NCBI GenBank assembly: GCA_014240365.1
Contig: JAAZXC010000005.1
Location: forward strand, 1-53,811
Length of the DNA: 53,811 nt
Direction: 5' to 3'
DNA from: Acidimicrobiales bacterium
GTDB taxonomy: Bacteria; Actinomycetota; Acidimicrobiia; Acidimicrobiales; MedAcidi-G1
Numbering within the stretch: the stretch's first letter is position 1; each line of letters begins with the position of its first letter. Shown one piece after another: positions 42,112 through 50,958 of this stretch. The notes beneath the pieces were generated by a model. That model searched no databases and was not told the origin of the DNA. It saw nothing but the letters and a program-made list of their open reading frames with translations. Position numbers and translations under genes: made by a program.

Positions 42112-42184
42112 GGGGCTCCCACCCGGCGCTTCGAATCGGCCGGTCCGACCATCAGGCCGCTATCGAAACTATCCCGGACGCCGA

Positions 42185-43450
42185 TCATCGGTGAAGATCC
42201 TGATCGGTGAACCGTCGCAACCGCCGGACAGGTACGAGCATGAGGACGCACACCAGGGCCACCAGCAGGAGTGCCCCACCGAAGCCGGCGGAGGTGTCGG
42301 CCACGCGGCCCAGCACCAGGGGACCGGTCACGCCACCAATCTCGGCAACGGCGAACCAGAGGCCGTATGCGACACCGGTGTTGGACGGCTCCACGGCGTC
42401 GGACTCCATGAGGGCCACCAGCACGAGCGGGACCATTGCCGAACGCAACCCGGCCATGGCCACCGGAATCGGATCCAGCATGGTCGGAAGGACGACCACG
42501 GCCATCACCCCCACCGCGACCGCCACCAGGATCATGGCCAACGCCGAAGGGAGCCGGTGACGCTCGGTGCGACGTGGAACCACCAGGGAGGCGACCACCC
42601 CCACGAGGCCACCCAGCGCTACCCAGTTGGCGGCCGCCATGGCCGAGAAACCGCTGTGCTCCCTGAGGACCTCCGGCATCCAGCCGCCCAGGCCGTGGCC
42701 TATGAACATCACCCCGAGGCCCAGGAGGAGCACCAGCCTGAACTCGGAACTGACCAGCAGGCCCCGACGCCCGACGGCCACCGAGCCCCCCCTGGAGGTC
42801 ACGGCCACAGGCGGCTCGGGTGCGCGACCCGACACGACCAGCCAGACGACGACGGCCACGACCATCAGCCCGGTCTCGATGACAACGGTGGCCCGCCAGG
42901 AGCCGGTCAAGGGCATCAGCACCGAGTTGGACAACACGAGGGTCGCCATTCCTCCGATCGCCGGCATCGTGCTGTAGATGCCGATGGCCAGACGGCGCTC
43001 CCTCTCCGCGGCGAACCACAGGCCCACGGCCTTGGGGGCACCGGCCGATACGAGCGGACCTCCCACCCCGAATAGGGCTATGGCCAGCCAGAAGGTGCCG
43101 AAGCCACCGGCGGCCGCCCGGACCAGGCCACTGGCTGCCACCACGAGTCCACCAAGGAGGATCCCGTAGTGGATTCCCAGCCGGTCGATGAGGCGCCCAC
43201 CCACGGGTGCGCTGACTATGTAGACGACCTGCCAGGCGCCCAGCGCCAGGCCCATCGAACCACGGCTCAGGCCGAGGTCGGCCCGGATGTCACCCACCAG
43301 CGGCGGGATCGACATGGCCACGACCCCGAAGGCGAAGTAGACGCCGCAGATGCCCGTGAACAGGACCCACCTGTACGGGTGGTGGTGGTCCCCGGCGATC
43401 GTCACCTGCGGATGCTCCCACGGAGACCTCCGGTAGGCCCGACCCGGCAT
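42185..43450 (-). CDS. Major facilitator superfamily transporter
   Basis: A 421-residue transporter with 12 hydrophobic segments. The MFS loop-2 signature appears as GRLIDRLGIHYG, preceded by MGLALGAWQVVYIVSAPVGG, and a charged central loop (VVPRRTERHRLP) divides the halves. ATG 43450 is used; the GTG 14 codons inside is an alternative just before HHHPYRWVLFTG. It precedes the arylsulfatase gene by 73 bp on the same strand, so it may import a sulfate ester or export its product. Oxalate/formate- or monocarboxylate-type MFS members look similar; substrate not assignable. Confidence 0.85.
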   Translation of the reverse strand: MPGRAYRRSPWEHPQVTIAGDHHHPYRWVLFTGICGVYFAFGVVAMSIPPLVGDIRADLGLSRGSMGLALGAWQVVYIVSAPVGGRLIDRLGIHYGILLGGLVVAASGLVRAAAGGFGTFWLAIALFGVGGPLVSAGAPKAVGLWFAAERERRLAIGIYSTMPAIGGMATLVLSNSVLMPLTGSWRATVVIETGLMVVAVVVWLVVSGRAPEPPVAVTSRGGSVAVGRRGLLVSSEFRLVLLLGLGVMFIGHGLGGWMPEVLREHSGFSAMAAANWVALGGLVGVVASLVVPRRTERHRLPSALAMILVAVAVGVMAVVVLPTMLDPIPVAMAGLRSAMVPLVLVALMESDAVEPSNTGVAYGLWFAVAEIGGVTGPLVLGRVADTSAGFGGALLLVALVCVLMLVPVRRLRRFTDQDLHR

Positions 43451-43501
43451 GATCCCGGCGCTGGTCCCTGATCTGACGGCTGCATCTGCGAACCTGTAGG
43501 G

Positions 43502-44374
43502 ATGGACGAACTCCGGTGGACCGCCGACGACCAGTTCACCACCGGGTTGGACAGGCCCATCCTGGTCGTGGCCTTCCACGGGCTCTTCGACGCCGCCGGA
43601 TCCGCCACCTCGGCCGTCGAGTGGCTGGCCGAACGCCTCGACAGCATGCAGGTTGGCGACGTGGACCCGGAGACGTTCTTCGACTTCACCCAGGAACGAC
43701 CGGTCGTGGAGTTCGACGAGCACGACGTCCGCCGGATCCGATGGGCCTCGAACCGGGTGCTGGCCGTCCGCACGCCTGAAGGCCAGCGGGACCTGGTGCT
43801 GGTCTCAGGGATCGAACCCCACCTCCGCTGGCGCACCTTCACCGAGGCCCTCCTCGAGGCTGCCACCAGGTCCGGTTCACGTCTGGTCGTGACCCTCGGA
43901 TCCATGAGCGGCATGACACCCCACACCCGACCGCCGGCGGTCACCGGCAGCTCCACCAACAGCGATCTGGCCGACCGGCTGGGCCTGGACCGGCCCTCAT
44001 ACCAGGGCCCAACGGGCGTGGTCGGCGTGCTCCACGACACCCTCGACCGGGCCGGGATTCCGGTCATCTCCCTGCGGGTGTCGGTCCCCTACTACCTGCC
44101 GGACTCCCCCAACCCCAAGGCGACCCGTGCCCTGCTGCGCCGCTTCGAGCAGGTCAGCGGGATAGACACCGCCCACGCAGACCTGGATGGTCCCGCTACC
44201 GAGTGGCAGTCACGCGTCGAGCTCGCCGTCGCCGGAGATGCCGAGGTGCGTGAACACGTCCGGCGCCTCGAGTCCCAGGTGGACCAGAGCGAGGACCTCA
44301 TGGCCAGCGGCGACGACCTCGCCGCCGAACTGGAGGCATTCCTACGCGAGCAGGATGCGCCACCTGACGCCTGA
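43502..44374 (+). CDS. PAC2-family (proteasome assembly chaperone-like) protein
   Basis: A 290-residue PAC2 protein. The N-terminal RPILVVAFHGLFDAAGSA and the middle PSYQGPTGVVGVLHDTLDRAG match the actinobacterial family, and a C-terminal coiled helix follows (REHVRRLESQVDQSEDL). PAC2 homologues in actinobacteria accompany proteasome-bearing genomes, but their function is not settled. It begins with an ATG preceded by TAGGG only 1 nt away, an unusual start context. It is divergent from the MFS gene. Confidence 0.8.
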   Translation: MDELRWTADDQFTTGLDRPILVVAFHGLFDAAGSATSAVEWLAERLDSMQVGDVDPETFFDFTQERPVVEFDEHDVRRIRWASNRVLAVRTPEGQRDLVLVSGIEPHLRWRTFTEALLEAATRSGSRLVVTLGSMSGMTPHTRPPAVTGSSTNSDLADRLGLDRPSYQGPTGVVGVLHDTLDRAGIPVISLRVSVPYYLPDSPNPKATRALLRRFEQVSGIDTAHADLDGPATEWQSRVELAVAGDAEVREHVRRLESQVDQSEDLMASGDDLAAELEAFLREQDAPPDA

Positions 44375-44446
44375 GCCCGGTGGGCCGCCGGGCGACCGGT
44401 CTCCGGCGACTGGTCGCCATGGACCGGATCAGGCCAGACTCCGGCA

Positions 44447-45154
44447 ATGGAACCTTCCGAGTACCTTTCCGCCATCCGGGATCAGGGCCGCGCCCTGCTG
44501 GCCGCCGTCGGCACCACCCCTGATGCTCGAATCGAGCACTGTCCCGACTGGGACGGCAACGACCTCGCCGACCACATGGGCAACGTGTGGGGGTTCATGG
44601 CCGCCCAGGTTTCGGCAGCATCGACCGAACGGCCCGCCCGCCCCGACCCTGACGACACATCAACACCGGACCAGATCCTGGACTCGCTGCTGGAGATCCT
44701 GACCGGGACCGATCCGACGGCACCGGCATGGAACTGGTGCCCCGAGGAAGGCCGGACGGTGGCATGGATCCAGCGTCGAATGGCGCACGAGACAGCCGTC
44801 CACCGTTGGGATGCGCAGAACGCCACCGGCGATGCCGAACCCCTCGACGCCGACCTGGCCATGGATGGCATTGCAGAAGCGCTCGAGGTGGCATGGGGCT
44901 CGCGTCTCCGCGGCCCTGCCCCCGACTACCCGGAAGGCTCGCTCCACCTGCACCGGACCGACGGGGACGGGGAGTGGATGGTGCGTACCGTCGATGGCGT
45001 GCTCCAGGTCACCAGAGAGCACGGCAAAGGCGACGTCGCCGTCAGGGGCACGGCGTCGGACCTGAACCTGTTCATGTGGAACCGCCTCCGACCCGGCCTC
45101 GAATACTTCGGCGACACCGCCGTGGTCGAGGCCTGGGCAGCCATCGCCCCCTGA
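44447..45154 (+). CDS. Maleylpyruvate isomerase-family mycothiol-dependent protein
   Basis: A 235-residue member of the DinB/MDMPI superfamily. The N-terminal four-helix domain supplies metal ligands in DGNDLADHMGNVWGF (His) and RRMAHETAVHRWDAQ (Glu and His). A C-terminal SCP-like domain follows (about residues 150-235). Members use mycothiol for isomerase or transferase reactions, which supports an actinobacterial host. ATG 44447 lies 6 nt after CAGACT, a possible weak -10. The actual substrate is unknown; it is monocistronic after the PAC2 gene. Confidence 0.85.
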   Translation: MEPSEYLSAIRDQGRALLAAVGTTPDARIEHCPDWDGNDLADHMGNVWGFMAAQVSAASTERPARPDPDDTSTPDQILDSLLEILTGTDPTAPAWNWCPEEGRTVAWIQRRMAHETAVHRWDAQNATGDAEPLDADLAMDGIAEALEVAWGSRLRGPAPDYPEGSLHLHRTDGDGEWMVRTVDGVLQVTREHGKGDVAVRGTASDLNLFMWNRLRPGLEYFGDTAVVEAWAAIAP

Positions 45155-45180
45155 TCGATCGGGCGATCGGCGGGCGCTAC

Positions 45181-46377
45181 TCAGCCCAGCTCGGTACCGA
45201 CGATCCCCACGAACGACACCATCTCGCCGGGATAGCCCCCGAGGTTGTGGATCAGCGCACGGCTGCGATCGGCGAGAGTCGAGATCCGTCGCTCCACCGG
45301 CGCTTCACCCCGGAGCTGCAGCCAGGCCTCGTAGTGCATGCGTAGGCCGCTCGCGCCGACCGGATGGCCGAAGCTCTTCAGGCCACCGTCCGGGTTGACC
45401 GGGAGGTCCCCGTCCAGGGCGAACGTGCCGTCCAGCACCTCGCGCCACGCCGTGCCCCGATCGCAGAAGCCGAGGTCCTCCATGAGCACCAGCTCGGTCG
45501 GTGTGAAGCAGTCGTGGACCTCGGCCATGGCCAGCTCGGTCCGCGGGTCGGTGATGCCGGCCTGGGCGTATGCGTCCGCAGCGGCCGCTGCACACTCCGG
45601 CAGCGTGGTGAAGTCGAACCCGGGGTCCACCAGCCCACTGCCATTGCCGGCCACCAGCGAGAGGGCCTTCACGTACAACGGTGCGTCGGTGTAGTCCGTT
45701 GCCCGGTCTGCAGCCACCACGACGGCGGCGGCTGCGCCGTCGGCCACCCCGGCGCAGTCGAACACCGAGAGCTCACCGGCCACTGCCGCCATCTCGCAGA
45801 TGGCTTCGGCCGAGGTCTCGCGCCGGAATTGGGCCAGCTCGTTGCGTGCCCCGTTGTAGTGGTTCTTCTCGGCGATCTTCGCCACCACATAGCGCAGCTC
45901 GTCGCCGTCCACGCCGTAGCGCTCCGCGTAGGCCGGAAGGATGAGGCTGAACATCGCCGCGGCGGTGAGCGTCCGGTTGGTGCCATCGGTGGGGATGGGG
46001 AAGGCGTTGAGTCCCTGGTAGCCGCCGTCCTTGACCTTCTCAGCGCCGATCGCCACCGCCACGTCGTAGGCCCCTGACGCCACGGCGTAGCAGGCCTGCC
46101 GGAGGGCATCGGACCCCGTGGCGCAGTAGTTCTCGACACGGGTCACCGGCTTGTCGACCAGCCGCAGCGGCGTGGCCAGCGAGATGCCCGACGCCGAGGA
46201 CTGCGACGTTCCGTACCAGTAGGCGTCGATGTCGTCGGCGACCATGCCTGCCGAGGACAGTGCCAGGCCATGGGCGTCGATCAGGAGGTCGTCCAGGGAG
46301 GAATCCCAGTGCTCCCGGAACGGCGTGCAACCCATACCGACGATCGCCACGCGGTCCCGTATGCCATGTGAGGCCAT
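45181..46377 (-). CDS. Thiolase-fold acyl-CoA thiolase (SCP-x/lipid-transfer type)
   Basis: A 398-residue thiolase-superfamily protein. Nucleophilic Cys85 lies in VENYCATGSDALRQA, the His motif in AEVHDCFTPTE (H288-D289) and GHP in LKSFGHPVGASG (residues 337-339). This is the SCP-x-type thiolase branch, related to Ltp2 of cholesterol degradation, but it keeps the histidine where the retro-aldolase Ltp2 has a Tyr, so thiolytic activity is likely. ATG 46377 is preceded by GGAG. It follows the HMG-CoA-synthase-like/OB fusion by 26 bp. Such thiolases often need an OB-fold (DUF35) partner, which is exactly what the upstream gene carries. Confidence 0.88.
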   Translation of the reverse strand: MASHGIRDRVAIVGMGCTPFREHWDSSLDDLLIDAHGLALSSAGMVADDIDAYWYGTSQSSASGISLATPLRLVDKPVTRVENYCATGSDALRQACYAVASGAYDVAVAIGAEKVKDGGYQGLNAFPIPTDGTNRTLTAAAMFSLILPAYAERYGVDGDELRYVVAKIAEKNHYNGARNELAQFRRETSAEAICEMAAVAGELSVFDCAGVADGAAAAVVVAADRATDYTDAPLYVKALSLVAGNGSGLVDPGFDFTTLPECAAAAADAYAQAGITDPRTELAMAEVHDCFTPTELVLMEDLGFCDRGTAWREVLDGTFALDGDLPVNPDGGLKSFGHPVGASGLRMHYEAWLQLRGEAPVERRISTLADRSRALIHNLGGYPGEMVSFVGIVGTELG

Positions 46378-46403
46378 GTGGACTCCAGTCCCCTCGTACC
46401 GGC

Positions 46404-47807
46404 TCAGCCCCGGAGGGGCCGGCCCTTCCAGAAGTAGTTGTGTAGGCCATCGGACGTAGACAGGCGTCGGAAGGTCATCTCCACCCTGTCGCCGATGGCC
46501 ACGGCCGTGGGGTCGACGTCGGTCAGCTCGATCGGCATCCGACCGCCACCGTCGAAGTCGACCACGGCGAACACCACAGGCGGGCTGGGCGAGTGGGCCA
46601 GCCGGTCCACGGTGAAGGTGGCGACGGTGCCGATGGCATCGGCCATGGGCGTCGGATCCATGTCGTCGACGGTTCCACCGGAGATCCCGACCCGCGATGG
46701 CGGAAGGTGCGTGATGCCGGTGGTGCGGTCCGTGGAACCCACGAAACCATGCTTCCAGTCGGTCCGGCGCAGGGCTGCCGGTGCCGACGTCCGATTCGGC
46801 CCCGGGCGGTTGGGGGGCTGCACCTGGAGCAGGCCACGCCATGTGAGATAGCGGGCGTAGGCGACGTCGGCCCTGTCGGCGACCTGGTCCGCCACCGATC
46901 GCCCAGGTCGGCCAGTCGCCAGGGCGTGGGTGGCCCGGAAGAGGAGGACCTCGCAGCCGTCGGCCAGCACCACCAGGGCAACCACGTCTCCGGGGTCGGC
47001 CGCGTCCAGGACGTCGGCCAGGAGCAGGGCCGGGTGGGCGGCTCCGGCGTTGCCGACGGTGTCGGCCAGATCTCCGGCAATGGCCACGCCGAGGCCGGAG
47101 GCTGCCTTCCTGGTCGCACGGGCGTGTAGCCCGGTGACGGCTGCGACGGCCACATCGTCAGGCGCCAGTCCGGTGGTCGCCAGCGCTTCAGCCCAAGCCT
47201 TGCGGACCAGCGGCAGGTAGGCCTGCTCTCCGAAGCGGTCCTCCCAGTTGCGGGAGTGGTCGCTACCCGGGGTGCGCCAACGGTCGGTGAACTCTGCGGT
47301 CGCCGAGGCTCCGCCCAGGTACTCGGCCAGCAGTGGGCCGTCCTCGGAACACCCGACCAGCACGGCTACGGCTGCATCACCGCCACCACCGTCCTCCGGC
47401 CCGGTGGGAAGGCTCACTCTTATGTCAGACGCCACCATCAGGGTGCGCTTCGGGCCGTCCAGTGCCGTTCGCAGGGCGCCGATGGCTGAGCGTGCGGCCC
47501 CGCCGAAATCAAGCGCCGGGACCAGTGAATCCAGCCGGAGGGCTGCGTGCATGACGGTGGCGTTGGTCTTGTCCAGGTACGCCGGGGCGACGGTGGAGAA
47601 CCAGACTGCCTCCGGTGCGGGTACACCGCCAGCCAGGGCCCGGCGGGCGGCCTCCACTCCCATGGTGGTGGTGTCCTCGTCGTAGGACGCCACGGACCGG
47701 TGCCCGCGTCCGCCACCGGATCCCATCACCTCGCCAATGGCCGAACGGGCCAGCCTGTTGTAGGGCAGGTGGACGCCATAGGCCAGGATTCCCCTGCTGG
47801 TGCTCAT
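46404..47807 (-). CDS. HMG-CoA synthase-like protein fused to an OB-fold (DUF35-type) domain, active sites degenerate
   Basis: A 467-residue fusion. Residues 1 to about 310 form a thiolase-fold HMG-CoA synthase-like unit (SRGILAYGVHLPYNRLAR, AVWFSTVAPAYLDKTNA). Its nucleophile position reads PALDFGGAARSAIGAL, with no Cys. Residues 320-340 should be the zinc-ribbon of DUF35 (CxxCG), but read YLTWRGLLQVQPP and contain no Cys. Residues about 370-467 are a clear OB fold (TFTVDRLAHSP, FAVVDFDGGGRMPIELTD, GDRVEMTFRRL). A structural/regulatory partner of the following thiolase is likely, as in archaeal thiolase-HMGCS-DUF35 complexes. ATG 47807 has GGGAG upstream. Confidence 0.8.
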   Translation of the reverse strand: MSTSRGILAYGVHLPYNRLARSAIGEVMGSGGGRGHRSVASYDEDTTTMGVEAARRALAGGVPAPEAVWFSTVAPAYLDKTNATVMHAALRLDSLVPALDFGGAARSAIGALRTALDGPKRTLMVASDIRVSLPTGPEDGGGGDAAVAVLVGCSEDGPLLAEYLGGASATAEFTDRWRTPGSDHSRNWEDRFGEQAYLPLVRKAWAEALATTGLAPDDVAVAAVTGLHARATRKAASGLGVAIAGDLADTVGNAGAAHPALLLADVLDAADPGDVVALVVLADGCEVLLFRATHALATGRPGRSVADQVADRADVAYARYLTWRGLLQVQPPNRPGPNRTSAPAALRRTDWKHGFVGSTDRTTGITHLPPSRVGISGGTVDDMDPTPMADAIGTVATFTVDRLAHSPSPPVVFAVVDFDGGGRMPIELTDVDPTAVAIGDRVEMTFRRLSTSDGLHNYFWKGRPLRG

Positions 47808-47851
47808 GCTCCCATCCTGCTCTGCTTTCCGCCGCGTGGGTGTGACCACCA

Positions 47852-47874
47852 GTTTCTGACGGTCCGTCAGAAAC
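47852..47874. promoter_or_regulatory. Perfect palindromic operator upstream of the HMGCS-like/thiolase operon
   Basis: A 23-bp sequence with perfect 11-bp arms around a single central T. Its core is TTCTGACGGTCCGTCAGAA. It lies 45 bp upstream of the minus-strand start. Size and symmetry are typical of TetR-family operators controlling acyl-CoA metabolism; no TetR gene is in the window. Confidence 0.75.
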
Positions 47875-47959
47875 GATCCTAGGGGCGTGTAGTCCACGAC
47901 ACCGACCCCGGCCAGCCACCCGGGCCTCCCGGAGGGGAAAGCAGTGCCCGTATCCGCTA

Positions 47960-47992
47960 CGTTGAAGGCCTGACACACCGTCAGATTCAACG
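47960..47992. promoter_or_regulatory. Second operator of the same type upstream of the acyl-CoA dehydrogenase operon
   Basis: CTGACACACCGTCAG at 47970-47984 has the same arms and spacing as the core of the first operator (CTGAC-N5-GTCAG). Outer arms CGTTGAA (47960-47966) and TTCAACG (47986-47992) extend the dyad. It lies 32 bp before the plus-strand start, so both divergent operons probably answer to one repressor. Confidence 0.65.
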
Positions 47993-48024
47993 CCACCGGA
48001 CCGGACCGGAGACCCCGACCAGGC

Positions 48025-49218
48025 ATGGACTTCGACTTCTCACCCGACCAGCAGGCCTTCGCCATCGAGGTCGAGGCGTTCCTCGACGCCAACGACGACC
48101 CCGATGTGTTCGACCCCACGCGCGAGAACATGGCCCAGATCGTCGACACCCCGAAGCGCAGGGCACTGATGCGCAGGCTCGGCGAACAGGGCTGGCTGGG
48201 AATGACCTGGCCGAAAGAGTATGGGGGCAAGGAGGGCGAGGGGATCTACGAGTACATCCTGAACGAGGCCCTGGCCGCACGGGGAGGCCCCCAGATCGGC
48301 AAGGGTGTCGGCATAATCGGCAAGACCCTCATAGCCCACGGTTCGGAGTTCCTGAAGGAGGAGTTCCTGCCGAAGATCCTGGCCAACGAGGTGGAGTTCG
48401 CCGTCGGCTACAGCGAACCCGAAGCAGGGTCGGATGCCGCTGCAATGAAGCTGAAGGCCACCGAGACCAGCGGCGGCTGGATCCTGAACGGCCAGAAGAC
48501 CTGGACCACGTCGGCCCACTTCGCCGAGTGGTACTGGGTGGGTGCCCGCACCGATCCGGATGCCCCCAAGCACTTTGGAATCACCCTGTTCCTGGTGCCG
48601 ATGGACCACCCGGGAATAACCGTCCAGGGCATCATGACCATGGGCGACGAACGCACCAACGACGTCTTCTTCGACGACGTGTTCGTACCCGACGAATACG
48701 TCGTCGGCGAGCTGAACCACGGCTTCCGGTACATCTCCCAGGCCCTCGACCTGGAGCGGTTCACCATGTTCACCTTCTCTCCGGTGAAGCAGCGCCTGGA
48801 CCTACTGGTGGACCACGTGAGAAACGCCACCCGCGACGGCGAGCCGCTCAGGGACGACCCGAAGGTGCGGTCCCGGATCGCAAGGTTGGCCACCACCGCT
48901 GAGGTCGCCCGGGGCATGGGCCTCCGGGTGGTCGACGCCTCGATGAGGGCGGAATCCGAGGGCGGCAACCCTCCGACCATGGAAGCCTCGGAGTACAAGC
49001 TCTTCACCACCGAGTTCTCCAAGCGGCTGGCCGACGCATCCATGGACCTGGGCGGGCCAGGCACCCAGCTAAGGGTCGGCACAGAAGAGGCACCCATGGC
49101 AGGGCGGGCTGAATCCACCTACCGCTACACGGTGCTCGACACCATTGGTGGCGGCACCTCCGAGGTGCAGAAGAACATCATCACCCGACGGGGCCTAGGC
49201 CTCCCGAAGAACTTCTAG
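48025..49218 (+). CDS. Acyl-CoA dehydrogenase, FadE29/ChsE2-like subunit
   Basis: A 397-residue flavoprotein. MDFDFSPDQQAF, the FAD/substrate loop FAVGYSEPEAGSDAAAMK, LNGQKTWTTSAHFAEWYW and the C-terminal GGGTSEVQKNIITRRGLG are complete. The closest remembered relative is FadE29 (ChsE2) of the mycobacterial igr operon, which forms an alpha2beta2 dehydrogenase with FadE28 and acts on a short steroid side-chain CoA thioester. It leads a five-gene operon that ends with a FadE28-like partner. A matching operator lies just upstream of the start. Confidence 0.9.
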   Translation: MDFDFSPDQQAFAIEVEAFLDANDDPDVFDPTRENMAQIVDTPKRRALMRRLGEQGWLGMTWPKEYGGKEGEGIYEYILNEALAARGGPQIGKGVGIIGKTLIAHGSEFLKEEFLPKILANEVEFAVGYSEPEAGSDAAAMKLKATETSGGWILNGQKTWTTSAHFAEWYWVGARTDPDAPKHFGITLFLVPMDHPGITVQGIMTMGDERTNDVFFDDVFVPDEYVVGELNHGFRYISQALDLERFTMFTFSPVKQRLDLLVDHVRNATRDGEPLRDDPKVRSRIARLATTAEVARGMGLRVVDASMRAESEGGNPPTMEASEYKLFTTEFSKRLADASMDLGGPGTQLRVGTEEAPMAGRAESTYRYTVLDTIGGGTSEVQKNIITRRGLGLPKNF

Positions 49219-49228
49219 GCGACCCCGC

Positions 49229-50395
49229 ATGCCAGAGCGCTCCTTACTGGATGGGATCACCGTCCTGGACCTCGCCTCGGTCGGACCAGCCGTACGCGCC
49301 TCACGCTGGCTGGCCGACTGGGGTGCCGACGTGGTCAAGGTCGGACCGGTCCCGAAGGACGCCGGGGTCCAGATCGTGCCGCCCGCCTACGCATACAGCG
49401 CCCAGCGGGGCATGAGCCGGGTGCTCCTGGATCTCAAGTCAGATGGCGGGCGGGACGCCTTCCTGCATCTCGCCGCAGGCGCCGACGTGGTGATCGAGAG
49501 CTTCCGTCCCGGGGTGGTCGACCGCCTAGGCATCGGCTTCACAGCCGTACACGCCGTCAATCGGGGAATCGTCTACTGCTCCACCACCGGCTTCGGACAG
49601 ACCGGCCCACGCTCCGACTGGGCCGGCCACGACCTGAACTACCTGGCGGTCGGCGGCTACCTCCACTGCTCGGGGCGCGACCCGCGTGGCGGGCCGGCAC
49701 TGCCGGGAGCCACCGTTGCCGACAGCGCCGCCGGGGGCCTCCACGCCGTCGCCGCCATCTGCGCCGCCCTGACCGCCCGAGCCACTACCGGCGAAGGCAC
49801 CTACCTGGACGTGTCGATCGCCGACGGCGTGCTGTCGCTCATGTCCCTGGCGATTGACGAATACCTGGCCGAAGGCGTCGAGCCGGGCCCCCGCCACGGT
49901 CTGCTCACCGGCCGCTACGCCTGGTACGACCTCTACGAGGCCGCCGATGGCGGCTGGTTGGCCGTTGCCGCCATCGAACCCCGCTTCTTCGCCAACCTCT
50001 GCACGGAACTGGACTGCACCCGGTGGCTGGACCACCAGTACGACGACCTCGCCGTGGAACCCATGCGGGCCGACTTCGCCGCTGCCTTCGCCACCCGCGA
50101 CCGCGACGAGTGGGCGTCGGACCTAGGGCCGGCCGACACCTGCGTGTCGGCCGTACTGGCGATACCTGAGGTGGTGGCCGACGAGCAGTTTGGTGCACGT
50201 GGCGGCTTCACCGAGGTCATCCATCCAACCGCCGGCACCATCCGCCAGGTGGCCGCTCCGCTGGCAGGCCAGGTGGATGCCTCCACCCTGCAGGTACGCG
50301 ACCAGTCGGTTCCCGACACCGACCGGATCCTGGCCCACGCAGGGCTCAGCGCCATCGAGATCGGCGAACTCAGGGACGCTGGGGCCATCGCATGA
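49229..50395 (+). CDS. CaiB/BaiF-family (class III) CoA transferase
   Basis: A 388-residue enzyme. The N-terminal ITVLDLASVGPAVRASRWLADWGADVVKV is the family entry; the catalytic Asp is Asp165 in GATVADSAAGGLHA. The small domain (HPTAGTIRQVAAPL) is near the C-terminus. It would transfer CoA between acids or activate a free acid for the surrounding beta-oxidation steps. Bile-acid and alpha-methylacyl-CoA racemase enzymes belong to the same family, so racemisation of a branched acyl-CoA is also possible. It sits 10 bp after the first dehydrogenase gene and overlaps the next gene by 4 bp. Confidence 0.88.
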   Translation: MPERSLLDGITVLDLASVGPAVRASRWLADWGADVVKVGPVPKDAGVQIVPPAYAYSAQRGMSRVLLDLKSDGGRDAFLHLAAGADVVIESFRPGVVDRLGIGFTAVHAVNRGIVYCSTTGFGQTGPRSDWAGHDLNYLAVGGYLHCSGRDPRGGPALPGATVADSAAGGLHAVAAICAALTARATTGEGTYLDVSIADGVLSLMSLAIDEYLAEGVEPGPRHGLLTGRYAWYDLYEAADGGWLAVAAIEPRFFANLCTELDCTRWLDHQYDDLAVEPMRADFAAAFATRDRDEWASDLGPADTCVSAVLAIPEVVADEQFGARGGFTEVIHPTAGTIRQVAAPLAGQVDASTLQVRDQSVPDTDRILAHAGLSAIEIGELRDAGAIA

Positions 50396-50958
50396 GCAAC
50401 ACGGTCCACGCAGGAGAGCCGATGCCCATACCCGCAGCGGTGACCGACCTCATAGGTGTCACCCAGTACGCAGAGGAGGGCGGATTCCCGGTCGAATACG
50501 GCTACGTCTGGACGACGTGTGCAGCCGTGGAGAACGGCAATCCGCTGTTCTGGGACGAGGACGTGGCCGCCGCCATCACCGACGGCCCCATAGCGCCACC
50601 CACCATGCTCTCGGTCTGGTTCCGACCCCACCACTGGTCACCGGGCCGCAGCGAACCGGCCGTCCCGCTCCAGGCCCACTTCGACCTGAAGGCCCAACTG
50701 GAACTGCCCGAGGCGATCATCTCGTCGAATACCAACACCTTCCATGAGCCGGTACGCATCGGCGACCGGGTGAGGTCCCGCCAGGTCCTCCGGTCGGTCA
50801 GCGAACCCAAGACCACGAAGCTCGGCAGGGGACGGTTCTGGACCATCGACGTGGAGTACCTGAACCAGGACGACCAGTTGCTGGGCGTGGAGTCGTACAC
50901 GGCCTTCGGTTACCGGCGACCCGCCGACACGGGCCCGACACCGCAGGACACGCCGTGA
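50392..50958 (+). CDS. MaoC-like/FAS1-type dehydratase N-domain protein (ChsH2-like half)
   Basis: A 188-residue hot-dog-fold protein. ATG overlaps the CoA transferase stop (ATGA). The stretch GNPLFWDEDVAAAITDGPIAPPTML and FHEPVRIGDRVRSRQVL match MaoC N-terminal dehydratase domains. The catalytic Asp/His pair of hydratases is not obvious, so it is probably the structural half of a heterodimer. In the mycobacterial igr operon the equivalent ChsH2 carries an extra DUF35 domain; here that domain is missing, but an OB-fold is attached to the HMGCS-like protein of the opposite operon. Confidence 0.8.
   Translation: MSNTVHAGEPMPIPAAVTDLIGVTQYAEEGGFPVEYGYVWTTCAAVENGNPLFWDEDVAAAITDGPIAPPTMLSVWFRPHHWSPGRSEPAVPLQAHFDLKAQLELPEAIISSNTNTFHEPVRIGDRVRSRQVLRSVSEPKTTKLGRGRFWTIDVEYLNQDDQLLGVESYTAFGYRRPADTGPTPQDTP

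Noticed and set aside
45155-45180. Terminator from the CGATCG repeats between convergent genes
   Set aside because: The repeats are short self-complementary units that do not form a stable single stem.
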